Of a stretch of DNA of 64,000 nucleotides, positions 1 through 9,906 are shown one piece after another. The stretch covers positions 237,712-301,711 of the forward strand of contig JAPWUV010000004.1 in the NCBI GenBank assembly GCA_028275345.1, in the 5' to 3' direction. Position 1 is the stretch's first letter. Each line of letters starts with the position of its first letter. The position numbers were made by a program, and so were the translations under genes. Origin of the DNA: a bacterium. GTDB taxonomy: Bacteria > Zhuqueibacterota > Zhuqueibacteria > Oleimicrobiales > Geothermoviventaceae. The notes under the pieces are model-generated. The model was not told the DNA's origin and did no database searches. It was given only the letters and a program-made list of their open reading frames with translations.

Positions 1-2381
1 GACTGGCTGCGACATGGGACCGGCCCTTGATCCAGCGCATGGCCGAAGTCATTTCGGACGAGGCTCGGGCCAAGCACCACGAGTTCCTCCGGCGAGGTGT
101 TCGCGGCCGGTATCAGGGTCTCACCTTCTGGTCGCCGAACATCAACATCTTCCGGGATCCCCGGTGGGGCCGGGGAATGGAAACCTACGGCGAGGATCCC
201 TTCCTGGCGGGCACGCTGGCAGTGGCTTTTGTCCGTGGCCTCCAAGGGGATGACCCAAGGTACCTCAAGACGGTCGCCACCCCGAAGCATTTCGCCGTCC
301 ATTCGGGGCCGGAGCCGGAGCGGCATTCGTTCAATGCCGAGGCAGACGAGTACGACTTGTGGGATACCTACCTGCCGGCCTTCGAGATGGCCGTCCGCGA
401 CGGGGGTGCGTACTCGGTCATGTGCGCATACAATCGCTTTCGGGGGGAAGCCTGTTGTGGCCACCGCTACCTCCTCACCGACATACTTCGCGGTCGCTGG
501 GGGTTCCGGGGCTATGTGGTTTCGGATTGCGGCGCCATATCCGATATTTGGCAGTTCCATCGGCTCGTGCCAAGCGGAGTGGAAGCATCTGCCCTGTCTC
601 TGCGAGCAGGGACCGATCTCAGCTGCGGCGGTGAGTACCGTCAGCTGGCGGAGGCGGTGAAGGGAGGTTTGGTCACCGAGGCGGAGATCGACACCGCCGT
701 TCGCCGCCTTTTCCGGGCGCGATTCCTCCTGGGGATGTTTGACCCCCCAGACTCCGTCCCCTACGCCCACATCCCCTTCGCGGTCAATAACTCGCCGCCG
801 CATGCCGAGTTGGCCCTGCAGGTGGCGCGAGAGTCCATCGTTCTACTGAAGAATGACGGTCTGCTTCCGCTGCGCGGCCAATATCGGCGTGTCGCCTTGA
901 TCGGGCCCAATGGGGATCATCATCTTTCGTTGCTCGGGAACTACACCGGGACCCCTGAGGATCCCTGGACCCTCCTTCGCGCGCTGCGGAGGCGATTGGA
1001 GGGGCAGGCGGAAGTACAATTTGCGCTGGGCTGCGATTTCGCCGATGGAATCCCCTCGATGGAGGCCATCCCGAGCGCGGCGCTTCGGCCTCGAGCGTCC
1101 GACTCCACGGCCAGCGGCCTCCTCGGGGAATACTTTCCCGATTCGCAATGGAAGGGCGAGCCCATTGCGCGCAGGATTGATCCGGTAGTGGATTTCTACG
1201 GCTATGCGGAGCTGGGGGTCCCCGAACTCAGGGAGACATCGTTCAGTGTGCGCTGGACAGGCGAGCTGATCCCGCCGGATTCTGGGCTGTATTACCTTGG
1301 CGGGTACGGGATGTACGCCTTCAGTATCTACCTGGAGGATACGCTGCTTGTGTCCCATCGGGGATACCACTCCCCGGTGCAGCGGAGTGCGGCGGTGCGC
1401 CTGGAGGCATGCAAAGCCTACCGAATCCGGGTGGACTACGTCGGAGTGCGCCCGGAGTCCCAGCAGTGCCCCATCTTCACCCTGCTCTGGTCGCGGCCAG
1501 CGAGGGTACGGGAGGCCGAGGCTCTGGCCGCAGCGCGGGAGGCGGATCTCGTGATTCTGGCGATGGGACTCTCTCCGCTGCTTGAGGGAGAGCAGCTGCC
1601 AGTGAATGTACCCGGCTTCAAAGGGGGCGACCGGACAGATCTGGGATTGCCGGCCCCACAGGAGCGCCTGCTGCGTTCCGTGGTGGAACTCGGGAAGCCG
1701 ACGGTGCTGGTGCTATTCAACGGGAGCGCCCTGGCGGTGAACTGGGCGTCCCAGAAGGTCCCAGCGATTCTGGAGGCATGGTATCCGGGTCAAGAGGGCG
1801 GAAGAGCCATTGTGGACGTGCTCTTCGGCGATTACAATCCAGCTGGCCGCCTACCGGTCACTTTCTACCGGTCCGTCGATGACCTGCCTCCCCTCACCGA
1901 CTACCGGATGGAAAACAGGACTTACCGCTATTTTCGCGGCGAGGTCCTCTACCCCTTCGGGTACGGGTTGAGCTACACGTGTTTTCGCTACCGCGACCTC
2001 CGGGTGCCCGACAGCGCCGCGGTGGGGGAGCCGGTCCGCATTTCCGTGCGGGTGATGAACGCCGGACCAATGGCCGGCGACGAAGTCGTTCAGCTCTACG
2101 TGCGACATGAACGACCGGACCGGAGGAGCCCAATCCGCTCGCTGAAGGGCTATTCCAGGGTCCATCTCCTGCCTGGGGAGGAGAAGACGGTCTCGTTTGA
2201 ACTGGGGCTGAGGGAGCTGAGCTTAGTGGAGCAGGACGGCCGACGAGTGGTGGAACCGGGAACGGTCGAGGTCTCGGTCGGCGGCAAGCAGCCGGGTTTT
2301 CAGGGCTTGGCGGATGCGCGCACGACGGAGGTCCTCCAGGGACGATTCCGCCTCGTCGGAAAGCGATTGGAGCTGGATTGA
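1..2381 (+). CDS. GH3 beta-glycosidase with PA14 insert (5' partial)
   Basis: This gene is cut by the left edge; its reading frame is open from base 3 (Leu-Ala-Ala-Thr-Trp-Asp), so the TTG at 27 is not its start. About 792 residues are visible. The product is a family 3 glycoside hydrolase of the beta-xylosidase/beta-glucosidase type, expected to remove terminal sugars from beta-linked oligosaccharides. The GH3 barrel runs to about base 720, and the nucleophile Asp is in VVSDCGAI at 535-537. The C-terminal alpha/beta sandwich is interrupted by a PA14-like module (about 1180-1500), and a fibronectin-III-like domain closes the protein (about 2010-2330). It is collinear with, and very similar to, the next gene, so the two are tandem paralogues. 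Because the N-terminus is missing, secretion cannot be judged. Substrate is inferred; xylo- or gluco-oligosaccharides are both possible. Confidence 0.9.
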   Translation, partial: LAATWDRPLIQRMAEVISDEARAKHHEFLRRGVRGRYQGLTFWSPNINIFRDPRWGRGMETYGEDPFLAGTLAVAFVRGLQGDDPRYLKTVATPKHFAVHSGPEPERHSFNAEADEYDLWDTYLPAFEMAVRDGGAYSVMCAYNRFRGEACCGHRYLLTDILRGRWGFRGYVVSDCGAISDIWQFHRLVPSGVEASALSLRAGTDLSCGGEYRQLAEAVKGGLVTEAEIDTAVRRLFRARFLLGMFDPPDSVPYAHIPFAVNNSPPHAELALQVARESIVLLKNDGLLPLRGQYRRVALIGPNGDHHLSLLGNYTGTPEDPWTLLRALRRRLEGQAEVQFALGCDFADGIPSMEAIPSAALRPRASDSTASGLLGEYFPDSQWKGEPIARRIDPVVDFYGYAELGVPELRETSFSVRWTGELIPPDSGLYYLGGYGMYAFSIYLEDTLLVSHRGYHSPVQRSAAVRLEACKAYRIRVDYVGVRPESQQCPIFTLLWSRPARVREAEALAAAREADLVILAMGLSPLLEGEQLPVNVPGFKGGDRTDLGLPAPQERLLRSVVELGKPTVLVLFNGSALAVNWASQKVPAILEAWYPGQEGGRAIVDVLFGDYNPAGRLPVTFYRSVDDLPPLTDYRMENRTYRYFRGEVLYPFGYGLSYTCFRYRDLRVPDSAAVGEPVRISVRVMNAGPMAGDEVVQLYVRHERPDRRSPIRSLKGYSRVHLLPGEEKTVSFELGLRELSLVEQDGRRVVEPGTVEVSVGGKQPGFQGLADARTTEVLQGRFRLVGKRLELD

Positions 2382-2506
2382 GCCCGAAGGGGGCGAATCT
2401 CCGGAGCGTGCGGGGGACCCTCTTGCGCGAAAAAGGGGAGACGGAGAGTCGGCGCTGCGTATTCCTTGGCCGAGGCGAATTGAGAGCTGCGAAGGGGAGG
2501 TGCCCG

Positions 2507-5107
2507 ATGTCGCAGAACACGTACCCTTACCCGTTTTGGAATCCGGATCTTCCCGTGGAGCAACGCGTGGAGGACCTGCTTTCCCGCCTGACGCTGGAAG
2601 AGAAAGTTTCCCAGATGATGCACGATGCCCCGGCCATCGAGAGGCTGGGGATCCCCAAGTACAACTGGTGGAACGAGTGCCTGCACGGTGTGGCGCGCGC
2701 CGGCGTGGCCACCGTGTTTCCGCAGGCCATCGGCCTGGCGGCCACCTGGGACACCGACCTGATGCTCCAGGTGGCCACAGCCATTTCCGACGAGGCGAGA
2801 GCCAAGCACCACGAGTTCGCCCGTCACGGCTGGCGCGACATCTACCAAGGCCTTACCTTCTGGTCCCCGAACATCAACATCTTTCGCGATCCTCGCTGGG
2901 GCCGAGGCATGGAGACGTACGGGGAGGATCCCTTCCTGACCGGCTCGATGGCGGTTCAATTCATCCGCGGCCTTCAGGGGGATCATCCGAAATACCTTAA
3001 GCTGGTGGCGACTGCCAAGCACTTCGCCGTGCACAGCGGTCCTGAGCCCGAGCGGCACGTCTTCGACGCGAGGGTGAGCGAACGGGATTTGCGCGATACC
3101 TACCTCCCTGCCTTCGAGATGTGCGTCCGGGAGGCGAAGGTCCGTTCCGTGATGTGCGCCTACAACCGCACCCTCGGGGAAGCCTGTTGCGCGAGCCGGC
3201 GTCTTGTGGAGAGGATCCTGCGGGAGGAGTGGGATTTCGACGGCTACGTCGTGTCCGATTGCTGGGCGATCACCGATATCTGGAAGACCCACAAGGTGGC
3301 CTCGGATCCTGCGGAAGCCTCAGCAATGGCGGTGGCCGTGGGCACGGACCTGGAGTGTGGCAGCGATTACCGCTCGCTTCTCGAAGCGGTCCGTCAGGGA
3401 AAGATTTCGGAGGAGGAGATCGACCGAAGCCTGCGCCGGCTTCTGAAAGCCCGCTTTGACCTCGGGATGTTCGATCCACCGGAGCGGGTGCCCTACGCCC
3501 AGGTGCCTTTCCAGGTGAATGATTCGCCCGAGCATCGCGAGCTGGCCCTCCGAGCAGCTCGAGAGTCCATTGTTCTCCTGAAGAATGAGGGCGGGCTCCT
3601 GCCCCTCAGCAAGGAGGTGAAACGGGTAGCGGTGATCGGACCGATTGGAGATGACGAGCCCGTGCTGCTCGGAAACTACGAGGGGACTCCCTCCGATCCG
3701 TGCACCGTGCTCCGAGGGATTCGCGAGAAACTCACCGGAGCAGAGGTTCGCTTCGCTTTGGGCTGCGATATCGCCGACGGGATGCCCGCCTTCGAGGTCG
3801 TGCCCGGAGACGCGTTGCGGACCGAGCCCGAAGGAAGCCCGGGGGTGAAGGCCATTTTCTTCCCGAACCGGGACCTTGCGGGCGAGCCGATTCGCACCGA
3901 AGTCTGCCCGAGGATCGATTTCAATTGGTATCTCGAGCCCCCTGATCGCAAGCTCGCGGACGGCGTGTTCAGCGCGCGCTTCGAGGGAGTTCTCGTGCCC
4001 AGGACGAGTGGGAAATACGCGGTGGGTGTCTACGGGCACCGGGAGATCCGGCTCGTGCTGGACGGAAAGGAGATCTGCCATTTTGACGCCGACTATCGAC
4101 AGCAATTGGGCTACGGCCTCGTGGAGTTGGAGGCCGGGCGCGCGTATCCCTTCGTGCTGGAGTACAAAGGCATTCTCCCTCATTCCCAGCACCGACCCTT
4201 CCTGCAGCTCGTTTGGTCCCGTCCTCCATCCGAGCGCGAGAGGGAAGCTCTCGAAATCGCGCGTTGGGCGGATGTCGTCATCTTGACGATGGGTCTTTCC
4301 CCTCTGCTGGAAGGAGAGGAGATGCCGGTCGACCTGCCGGGCTTCCGAGGCGGCGACCGGACCGACCTCGCCTTGCCGCGGCCCCAGGAGGAGCTGATGA
4401 AGAAAGTGGCGGCGGTGGGCAAGCCGACGGTGCTGGTCCTACACAGCGGCAGCGCCGTGGCTATCAACTGGGCGGTCGAGCATCTGCCGGCCATCCTCCA
4501 GACCTGGTATCCGGGCCAAGCAGGGGGCCGCGCTGTGGCCGACGCGCTCTTCGGCGATTCCAATCCGGCGGGTCGGCTTCCTGTGACGTTCTACCGCTCG
4601 GTTGCCGACCTCCCGCCGTTCGATGACTATCGGATGGAGGGGAGGACCTACCGCTACTTCCGCGGCGAGCCGCTTTTCCCCTTCGGGTACGGGCTCAGCT
4701 ACACCCGTTTCCGTTATTCGGATCTGCGTCTGCCGGCCGAAGTGAAGGCGGGGGAGGAGGTCAGGGCTTCTGTGGTCGTGACGAACGTCGGCGAGAGGGC
4801 AGGAGACGAGGTGGTTCAGCTGTACGTCACCGACCTTGCGGCTTCGGCACCGGTGCCGATTCGGGCGCTGCGGGGTTTCCGTCGCATCCATCTGCGACCC
4901 GGCGAGTCCGCCGAGGTGGAGTTCGTACTCCGTCCTCGGGACCTGAGCCTCGTCACTGAGGAAGGGCGGCGCGTGCTGGAGCCCGGGGATTTCGAGATCG
5001 CTATTGGCGGCAAGCAGCCTGGCTTCCGCGGGCTGGCCGACGCGTCGACCACGGAGGTGATCACCGCGCGGCTGCGGGTGGTTGGCAAGCCGCTTGAGCT
5101 CGACTGA
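2507..5107 (+). CDS. GH3 beta-glycosidase with PA14 insert
   Basis: An 866-residue family 3 glycoside hydrolase, second of a tandem pair. The start is the ATG at 2507, preceded by GGGGAGG at 2494-2500; the frame is open upstream but lacks a better start. The N-terminus (MSQNTYPYPFWNPDLPVEQR) has no signal peptide, so the enzyme is probably cytoplasmic. The GH3 barrel spans about residues 15-310, including KHF and HS substrate-pocket motifs and the nucleophile Asp251 in VVSDCWAI. The C-terminal sandwich is split by a PA14-like module (about 450-570), which in other GH3 enzymes shapes the active-site entrance. A fibronectin-III-like domain lies near 745-820. The NWWNECLHGVARAG stretch is typical of the xylosidase-type branch. 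Beta-xylosidase or beta-glucosidase activity is likely; the exact sugar is not determined by the sequence. Confidence 0.93.
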   Translation: MSQNTYPYPFWNPDLPVEQRVEDLLSRLTLEEKVSQMMHDAPAIERLGIPKYNWWNECLHGVARAGVATVFPQAIGLAATWDTDLMLQVATAISDEARAKHHEFARHGWRDIYQGLTFWSPNINIFRDPRWGRGMETYGEDPFLTGSMAVQFIRGLQGDHPKYLKLVATAKHFAVHSGPEPERHVFDARVSERDLRDTYLPAFEMCVREAKVRSVMCAYNRTLGEACCASRRLVERILREEWDFDGYVVSDCWAITDIWKTHKVASDPAEASAMAVAVGTDLECGSDYRSLLEAVRQGKISEEEIDRSLRRLLKARFDLGMFDPPERVPYAQVPFQVNDSPEHRELALRAARESIVLLKNEGGLLPLSKEVKRVAVIGPIGDDEPVLLGNYEGTPSDPCTVLRGIREKLTGAEVRFALGCDIADGMPAFEVVPGDALRTEPEGSPGVKAIFFPNRDLAGEPIRTEVCPRIDFNWYLEPPDRKLADGVFSARFEGVLVPRTSGKYAVGVYGHREIRLVLDGKEICHFDADYRQQLGYGLVELEAGRAYPFVLEYKGILPHSQHRPFLQLVWSRPPSEREREALEIARWADVVILTMGLSPLLEGEEMPVDLPGFRGGDRTDLALPRPQEELMKKVAAVGKPTVLVLHSGSAVAINWAVEHLPAILQTWYPGQAGGRAVADALFGDSNPAGRLPVTFYRSVADLPPFDDYRMEGRTYRYFRGEPLFPFGYGLSYTRFRYSDLRLPAEVKAGEEVRASVVVTNVGERAGDEVVQLYVTDLAASAPVPIRALRGFRRIHLRPGESAEVEFVLRPRDLSLVTEEGRRVLEPGDFEIAIGGKQPGFRGLADASTTEVITARLRVVGKPLELD

Positions 5108-5231
5108 CGATCCGCTCTGTCCTTAGGGGTAGCCAACTGGTCCCACGAGGGATTGCGGGCGGGCGGCGATTCGGGCCCGTGGCAAGCACAACGGGGATTC
5201 CGGCTAGGGATGTGGATCATCGTGCGGGAAG

Positions 5232-6056
5232 ATGGGAAGGGAGATGACCGAACCGGATGGGAATCCCGGGGCGAGGGATGTGTCCCTTTGGGGGCCACTG
5301 GAGATCGGCCCCGGCGAAGAAAGAGAGCTCGCCGTCGGGGAACTCCGACTACGACTCCGTCGGACTCCTGCCGAATTGCTGGTGGCGCACCAGTACGTCG
5401 CAACGAGCGAGGCTGAGGAGACTGTCGTTCCCGGATCAGACCTTCCCTGGCAGCGCTTCCTAGTGGGACCGGGTGAGCTCTTCATCCTGCCCGCGCTGCC
5501 CGACCGCTCTGTCGTGGTCCAAACAGACAACCCGTTTTGGCTTCCCGTGGGGGGAAAAGCAGATCTCTTTGTACATGTGCCGGTTTGGGTTCAGGTTCGG
5601 TTGCGGGCGGAAGGGGAGAGCATCCTCCTGGACCTTCCGTCGGTGGTTCTTTCCCAAACCTGGTTCGGGTCCTTCACCGAGGGCGAGCTGTGTTACTGGA
5701 TCCGTTCAGGCGCACACTCGGAGGCGGCCGCCGATCCTTCGAAGCCCCACCTTGTGGTCTGCCCCGTGGAGATACGGAATGAAAGTGAAGACAAGCTCCT
5801 GGTGGACTACTTCTGCCTGCGGGTCCGCGCCCTGTCGCTCTATTACGATGGGAGTCAGCTGTGGTCCGACGTCTTCTCTTTGAGCTTTCGGGGCGACAAG
5901 TACGAGACGCGCCAGTGGCCGACCGGACGGCGCCCGAAATCTGCCCGAAAAGCGCGATGGGTGAACGGTCCTCGGGAGGCGATGCGGAGATCAGCCCTGG
6001 GGAAGACGTTCTCCTGGGGCGGTGATCTGCCCGGGATCGGTATTCGGATCATCTGA
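5232..6056 (+). CDS. DUF432-like protein next to MscS
   Basis: A 274-residue soluble, beta-rich protein with no signal peptide or membrane segment. Its pattern (an opening LWGPLEIGPGEE segment, then LRRTPAELLVAH) resembles the DUF432 family, whose function is unknown; this assignment is from memory of the family and is moderate. The gene lies 17 bases ahead of an MscS channel gene and is probably co-transcribed with it. DUF432 genes are often found beside small-conductance mechanosensitive channels, so a regulatory or partner role for the channel is inferred. The start could be ATG 5232 or ATG 5244; neither has an ideally spaced ribosome site (GGAAGG lies at 5235-5240). The last 40 residues are basic and glycine-rich and may be disordered. 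Confidence 0.65.
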   Translation: MGREMTEPDGNPGARDVSLWGPLEIGPGEERELAVGELRLRLRRTPAELLVAHQYVATSEAEETVVPGSDLPWQRFLVGPGELFILPALPDRSVVVQTDNPFWLPVGGKADLFVHVPVWVQVRLRAEGESILLDLPSVVLSQTWFGSFTEGELCYWIRSGAHSEAAADPSKPHLVVCPVEIRNESEDKLLVDYFCLRVRALSLYYDGSQLWSDVFSLSFRGDKYETRQWPTGRRPKSARKARWVNGPREAMRRSALGKTFSWGGDLPGIGIRII

Positions 6057-6073
6057 GTGCGGAGGTGAGAGCG

Positions 6074-6919
6074 ATGGACTTGGTGTCCAAATGGGCTTCG
6101 CCGATCCAGCAGCTGGGGAACATCCAGGCTTTTGCGACGCTGATCCGCGTGGCCGTGTGGCTGGTGATCGGCCTCCCGCTGGTAGCTTTGCTCTCGCGTT
6201 CGCTGAAGAGGTACTTGGCGCGTCGCTACACCCCCCAGCAGGCCATGATCGGCAGCCGCTTTGTGCTCTACCTCGGTATCGGCTTCGTGATCTTCACCGT
6301 GCTTACAGAGCTCGGATTCAAGCTCACTACCCTGCTGGGGGCGGCCGGGATCGTGGGGGTCGCGGTCGGCTTCGCCGCACAAACCAGCGTCTCCAATATC
6401 ATCAGCGGCTTATTCATCGTGGCCGAGCGCCCCTTCGGCGTGGGAGATGTGATCACCGTGGGCAACGTGACGGGAGAAGTGCTGAGCATCGACGCCCTCT
6501 CGGTCAAGCTGCGCACCTTCGACAACCGCTACGTCCGCATCCCGAACGAGACGGTGCTCAAGACCGAGGTGACGAACATTACGCGCTTCCCCATCCGAAG
6601 GGTCGAGATCACGGTCGGAGTGGCCTACAAAGAGGACATCGGGAAGGTTCGCGACGTACTCCTTGACATCGTGCACAAGAACCCTCTCTGCCTGAATCAC
6701 CCCGAACCGTTGGTGCTCATCTCCGGATTTGGGAATTCCTCCGTGGATCTCACCCTCATGGTATGGGCCACGAAGGGGGACTACCTGACCGTGAAGAACG
6801 CAGTGGCGGAAGAGATCAAGCGCCGATTCGATCAGGAAGGTATCGAGATCCCGTTCCCCCACCTCTCCTTGTACGCGGGCTCGGCTACCGAGCCAATCCC
6901 GGTGAAGCTCGTCTCGTAA
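6074..6919 (+). CDS. MscS-family small-conductance mechanosensitive channel
   Basis: A 281-residue MscS-type channel that would open under membrane tension and release solutes during osmotic downshock. ATG 6074 is chosen because GGAGGTGAG lies at 6061-6069; a GTG at 6065 sits inside that site. Three membrane segments are visible, near residues 15-40, 60-82 and 85-110. The third is the pore helix, rich in Gly and Ala (GAAGIVGVAVGFAAQTSVSN). It is followed by the beta domain (RPFGVGDVITVGNVTGEV) and a C-terminal alpha/beta domain. The length matches the short, E. coli MscS-like class. The upstream DUF432-like gene appears to be its operon partner. Confidence 0.92.
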   Translation: MDLVSKWASPIQQLGNIQAFATLIRVAVWLVIGLPLVALLSRSLKRYLARRYTPQQAMIGSRFVLYLGIGFVIFTVLTELGFKLTTLLGAAGIVGVAVGFAAQTSVSNIISGLFIVAERPFGVGDVITVGNVTGEVLSIDALSVKLRTFDNRYVRIPNETVLKTEVTNITRFPIRRVEITVGVAYKEDIGKVRDVLLDIVHKNPLCLNHPEPLVLISGFGNSSVDLTLMVWATKGDYLTVKNAVAEEIKRRFDQEGIEIPFPHLSLYAGSATEPIPVKLVS

Positions 6920-7264
6920 CTGAGAACGCTGCCGGAGCTGTCCAGTCGGTTCCTTCCCACTGGGGTAGGACTGACGGGAAGGCGGGCTGTGCACTTGGGC
7001 GCGCCGGATGGTCATCCCCAGATCCCGGGGCCGAACATGCGGTCCAGCCCCAGCGCAAACACCGCGCGAGCGAAGCATCACTTTACGGGGGCTTGCGCCG
7101 AGAGCGGTTTTGGCCTAAATTGCTCCGGTCCCCGCAGACCTACGTGGGCCGTTCTCGCGAGCCGCGTGACCAAGGATCGCGAGGGCAGAGAGGTGAGAGG
7201 GAGGAGTCCCATCCTGGGCTGACCATGGCCGCCAGCGAGAGATGCGACGAATGGCGTGTGCCCA
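6920..7264. other. Non-coding gap before GH95
   Basis: About 345 bases without a convincing gene. The only feature seen is a weak promoter-like pair on the plus strand at 7093-7121. Short open frames here have no family signature. Confidence 0.5.
7093..7121 (+). promoter_or_regulatory. Possible sigma70-type promoter for the GH95 cluster
   Basis: TTGCGC (7093-7098) and TAAATT (7116-7121) are separated by exactly 17 bases and lie about 145 bases before the GH95 start. Each box matches the consensus only partly, so this is a tentative call. Confidence 0.3.
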
Positions 7265-9787
7265 ATGGGCTTAGGTGAAGCAGTGACTGCTGGGAAGACT
7301 CTTTCCCCTTGGGGGCGGATGCTCGGCATTGGCCTGTCCCTCGTCTTGTTTCCGGTTCCGGGCAGGAGTGGAGAGCTCGTGCTATGGTACGACCGGCCGG
7401 CACGGGTGTGGGAAGAGGCATTGCCCATCGGGAATGGGCGCCTGGGCGCGATGGTATTCGGCCAGCCGGTCGCGGAGCGCCTGCCGCTGAACGAAGACAC
7501 GATGTATGCCGGGGAGCCGGGTCCCGTAGGCGTGGTGCCCATCTACAAATACGTGGACCGGGTGTTCAAGCTGGTTGGCCAAGGCCGGTATGCTGAGGCC
7601 ACGGCCGTGGTGGACCAGTACATGCTGGGAAGGAATCACCAGGCGTACCAGCCGGTCGGGGATCTGTGGCTGGTGTTCTCCGGCATCGACAGCGGGGAGG
7701 TACGGGACTATCGCCGCGAGCTCGACCTGGATTCGGCGCTGGTCCGCGTTTCCTTCTCCGCCGCAGGAGCCCGCCACTACCGGGAGTACTTCGCCAGCGC
7801 GGTCGACCAGGTGATGGCCGTGAGAGCCTGGAGCGATCGGCCAGGGCAGGTGACTCTCCGCGTCCGCCTCACGACCCCCCACGCCTTTGCCAAGATCCGG
7901 TTTGAGTCGCCGTCGGAGATGCTCCTCACTGGCAAGGCGCCTCTCCACGCCTGCACGCGCACCCTGGAATGGATCATCCAGAGAGGCGATCAGCAGAAGT
8001 ACCCGGATCTCTTCGACAAACAGGGCAGGCCGAAGGTCTCGTCCGACATCGTGTATGCGGACGATCCATCCGGCAAGGGGATGCGCTTCGAGGTTCGGCT
8101 GCGGGCGAGCGCGGCTGGAGGCACCATTACTCCGCTGGACTCGGTCTTGAGCATCGAACGGGCCGACACTGTGACCCTGTTGCTGGCGATCGGGACGAGC
8201 TACAACGGTTTCCGCCGCTCTCCCAGCCGGCAGGGTGCGGATCCTGCCGCTCGTCCCCGCTCTGCCATCGCAGGGGCGTCGAGGAAATCCTACGAGAAGC
8301 TGCGAGCGGACCACATCCACGATTACCGGAGCCTCTTCGCGCGGGTTCGTTTCGCGCTGGGGGGAGAGGATCGGATCGACTGGCCCACTGACCGCCGCCT
8401 GATGCAGTTCTCAGAGAGCAATGACCTGGGATTGGTAAAGCTAGTATTTCAGTACGGGCGGTACCTGCTGATCTCCTCGAGCCGGCCGGGCACCCAGCCC
8501 GCCAATCTCCAAGGGATCTGGAATGCGGACAGGCGCCCCCCTTGGAATAGCGGCTATACGTTGAACATCAACGCCGAGATGAATTACTGGCCGGCCGAGG
8601 TGACCAATCTGGCGGAATGCGCCGAGCCCTTGTTCCGGCTCATTTGGGAATGCTGGCGGAATGGCCAGGTGACGGCTCGGAAAAGCTACCGCAGCCGGGG
8701 GTGGGTGGTTCATCACAACGTGGACATCTGGCGCATTACGGATCCCATCGACAATCGGGCGGTGACCTCCTTCTGGCCGATGGGTTCGGGGTGGCTTTGC
8801 CTGCATTTGTGGGAGCACTACGCCTTCGGCGGAGATGGTTCTTTCCTGAGGAACTTCGCCTACCCGATCCTCCGCGATGCCGTACTATTCTACCTGGACT
8901 GGCTGCGCGAGGACGGGGAAGGCCACCTGGTGACGCCCGTTTCCACTTCGCCGGAGCTGGGGTTCCGTACTCCCGAGGGCCAGCAAGCCGCTGTCAGCAT
9001 GGCATCGACGATGGACATGTCCATCATCCGCGAGCTGTTTGAGAAGTGCGTGGAGGCTTCGGAAATCCTAAGTGTGGATGACGATCTGCGGGCGAAGCTC
9101 AAAGGAGCTCTTTCCCGATTGTACCCGTTCCGAATCGGCCGCCTGGGGCAGCTTCAGGAATGGTATCGGGACTGGGACGATCCGAACGAGCATCATCGGC
9201 ACGTGTCGCATCTATTCGGGGTGTATCCTGGGGACTTGATCACCCCGGAGAAAACACCGGAACTGATGCAAGCGGCGCGCACCTCCTTGCTGTTGCGGGG
9301 GGATGAGGGCACAGGCTGGTCCCTCGCCTGGAAGATCAGCCTCTGGGCACGGTTCCGGGATGGGGACCATGCCTTCCAGGTCATCCGACGCATGGTTCGA
9401 TTGGTCCGACCGGGGGAACGCGGCGGAGGCGGGTTCTATGCCAATCTATTCGATGCCCACCCTCCGTTTCAGATCGACGGCAATTTTGGGTTCACAGCCG
9501 GGGTGGCGGAGATGCTCCTGCAGAGCCACCAAGGTTTCTTGCACTTGCTCCCCGCTTTGCCGTCGGCATGGCCAGAAGGAGAGGCGGCGGGTCTGCGGGC
9601 CCGAGGGGGCTTCGAGGTGGATCTTCGCTGGAGCGGCGGTCAATTGGAACGGGTTCGAGTCCGGTCTCGACTGGGGAAACCCTGTCGAATTCGCTATCGG
9701 GACAAAGAGGTCGCTTTCCGCACGGAACGGTCTGGGGTGTACGAGCTGGACGGAAACCTCCGGCTGGTCTCTCGAGACGGACCGTAG
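7265..9787 (+). CDS. GH95 alpha-L-fucosidase-type glycoside hydrolase
   Basis: An 840-residue family 95 glycoside hydrolase, which removes alpha-1,2-linked L-fucose (some members L-galactose) by inversion. A hydrophobic stretch near residues 22-35 suggests a signal peptide. The N-terminal beta-sandwich begins at [20 protein letters not shown], a family hallmark. The (alpha/alpha)6 barrel carries the Asn pair N434/N436 ([10 protein letters not shown]), the general acid E564 in STSPELGF and Asp738 in [10 protein letters not shown], matching the catalytic set known for bifidobacterial AfcA. The start is uncertain: GTG 7256, ATG 7265 and GTG 7283 are all in frame, and 7283 has the best upstream purine run (AGGTGA). 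Xyloglucan or pectin side chains are plausible targets. It heads a cluster with DUF1080, GH127 and DegT genes. Confidence 0.9.
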   Translation: MGLGEAVTAGKTLSPWGRMLGIGLSLVLFPVPGRSGELVLWYDRPARVWEEALPIGNGRLGAMVFGQPVAERLPLNEDTMYAGEPGPVGVVPIYKYVDRVFKLVGQGRYAEATAVVDQYMLGRNHQAYQPVGDLWLVFSGIDSGEVRDYRRELDLDSALVRVSFSAAGARHYREYFASAVDQVMAVRAWSDRPGQVTLRVRLTTPHAFAKIRFESPSEMLLTGKAPLHACTRTLEWIIQRGDQQKYPDLFDKQGRPKVSSDIVYADDPSGKGMRFEVRLRASAAGGTITPLDSVLSIERADTVTLLLAIGTSYNGFRRSPSRQGADPAARPRSAIAGASRKSYEKLRADHIHDYRSLFARVRFALGGEDRIDWPTDRRLMQFSESNDLGLVKLVFQYGRYLLISSSRPGTQPANLQGIWNADRRPPWNSGYTLNINAEMNYWPAEVTNLAECAEPLFRLIWECWRNGQVTARKSYRSRGWVVHHNVDIWRITDPIDNRAVTSFWPMGSGWLCLHLWEHYAFGGDGSFLRNFAYPILRDAVLFYLDWLREDGEGHLVTPVSTSPELGFRTPEGQQAAVSMASTMDMSIIRELFEKCVEASEILSVDDDLRAKLKGALSRLYPFRIGRLGQLQEWYRDWDDPNEHHRHVSHLFGVYPGDLITPEKTPELMQAARTSLLLRGDEGTGWSLAWKISLWARFRDGDHAFQVIRRMVRLVRPGERGGGGFYANLFDAHPPFQIDGNFGFTAGVAEMLLQSHQGFLHLLPALPSAWPEGEAAGLRARGGFEVDLRWSGGQLERVRVRSRLGKPCRIRYRDKEVAFRTERSGVYELDGNLRLVSRDGP

Positions 9788-9906
9788 TTGAGCCGACGGA
9801 CCGGGCCGAGCCCTCTCAGGGTTCATCGGTTCCGGGATGGCAAGCGGAAGCGTTCCCGCGTCGGGGGCTCCGAGAGTGCGACATAATGGACAAAGGGAGG
9901 ACAGAG

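Noticed and set aside
27..2381. TTG at 27 as the start of the first GH3 gene
   Set aside because: The frame is open to base 3 and the upstream residues align with the paralogue at 2507, so the gene is cut by the window edge.
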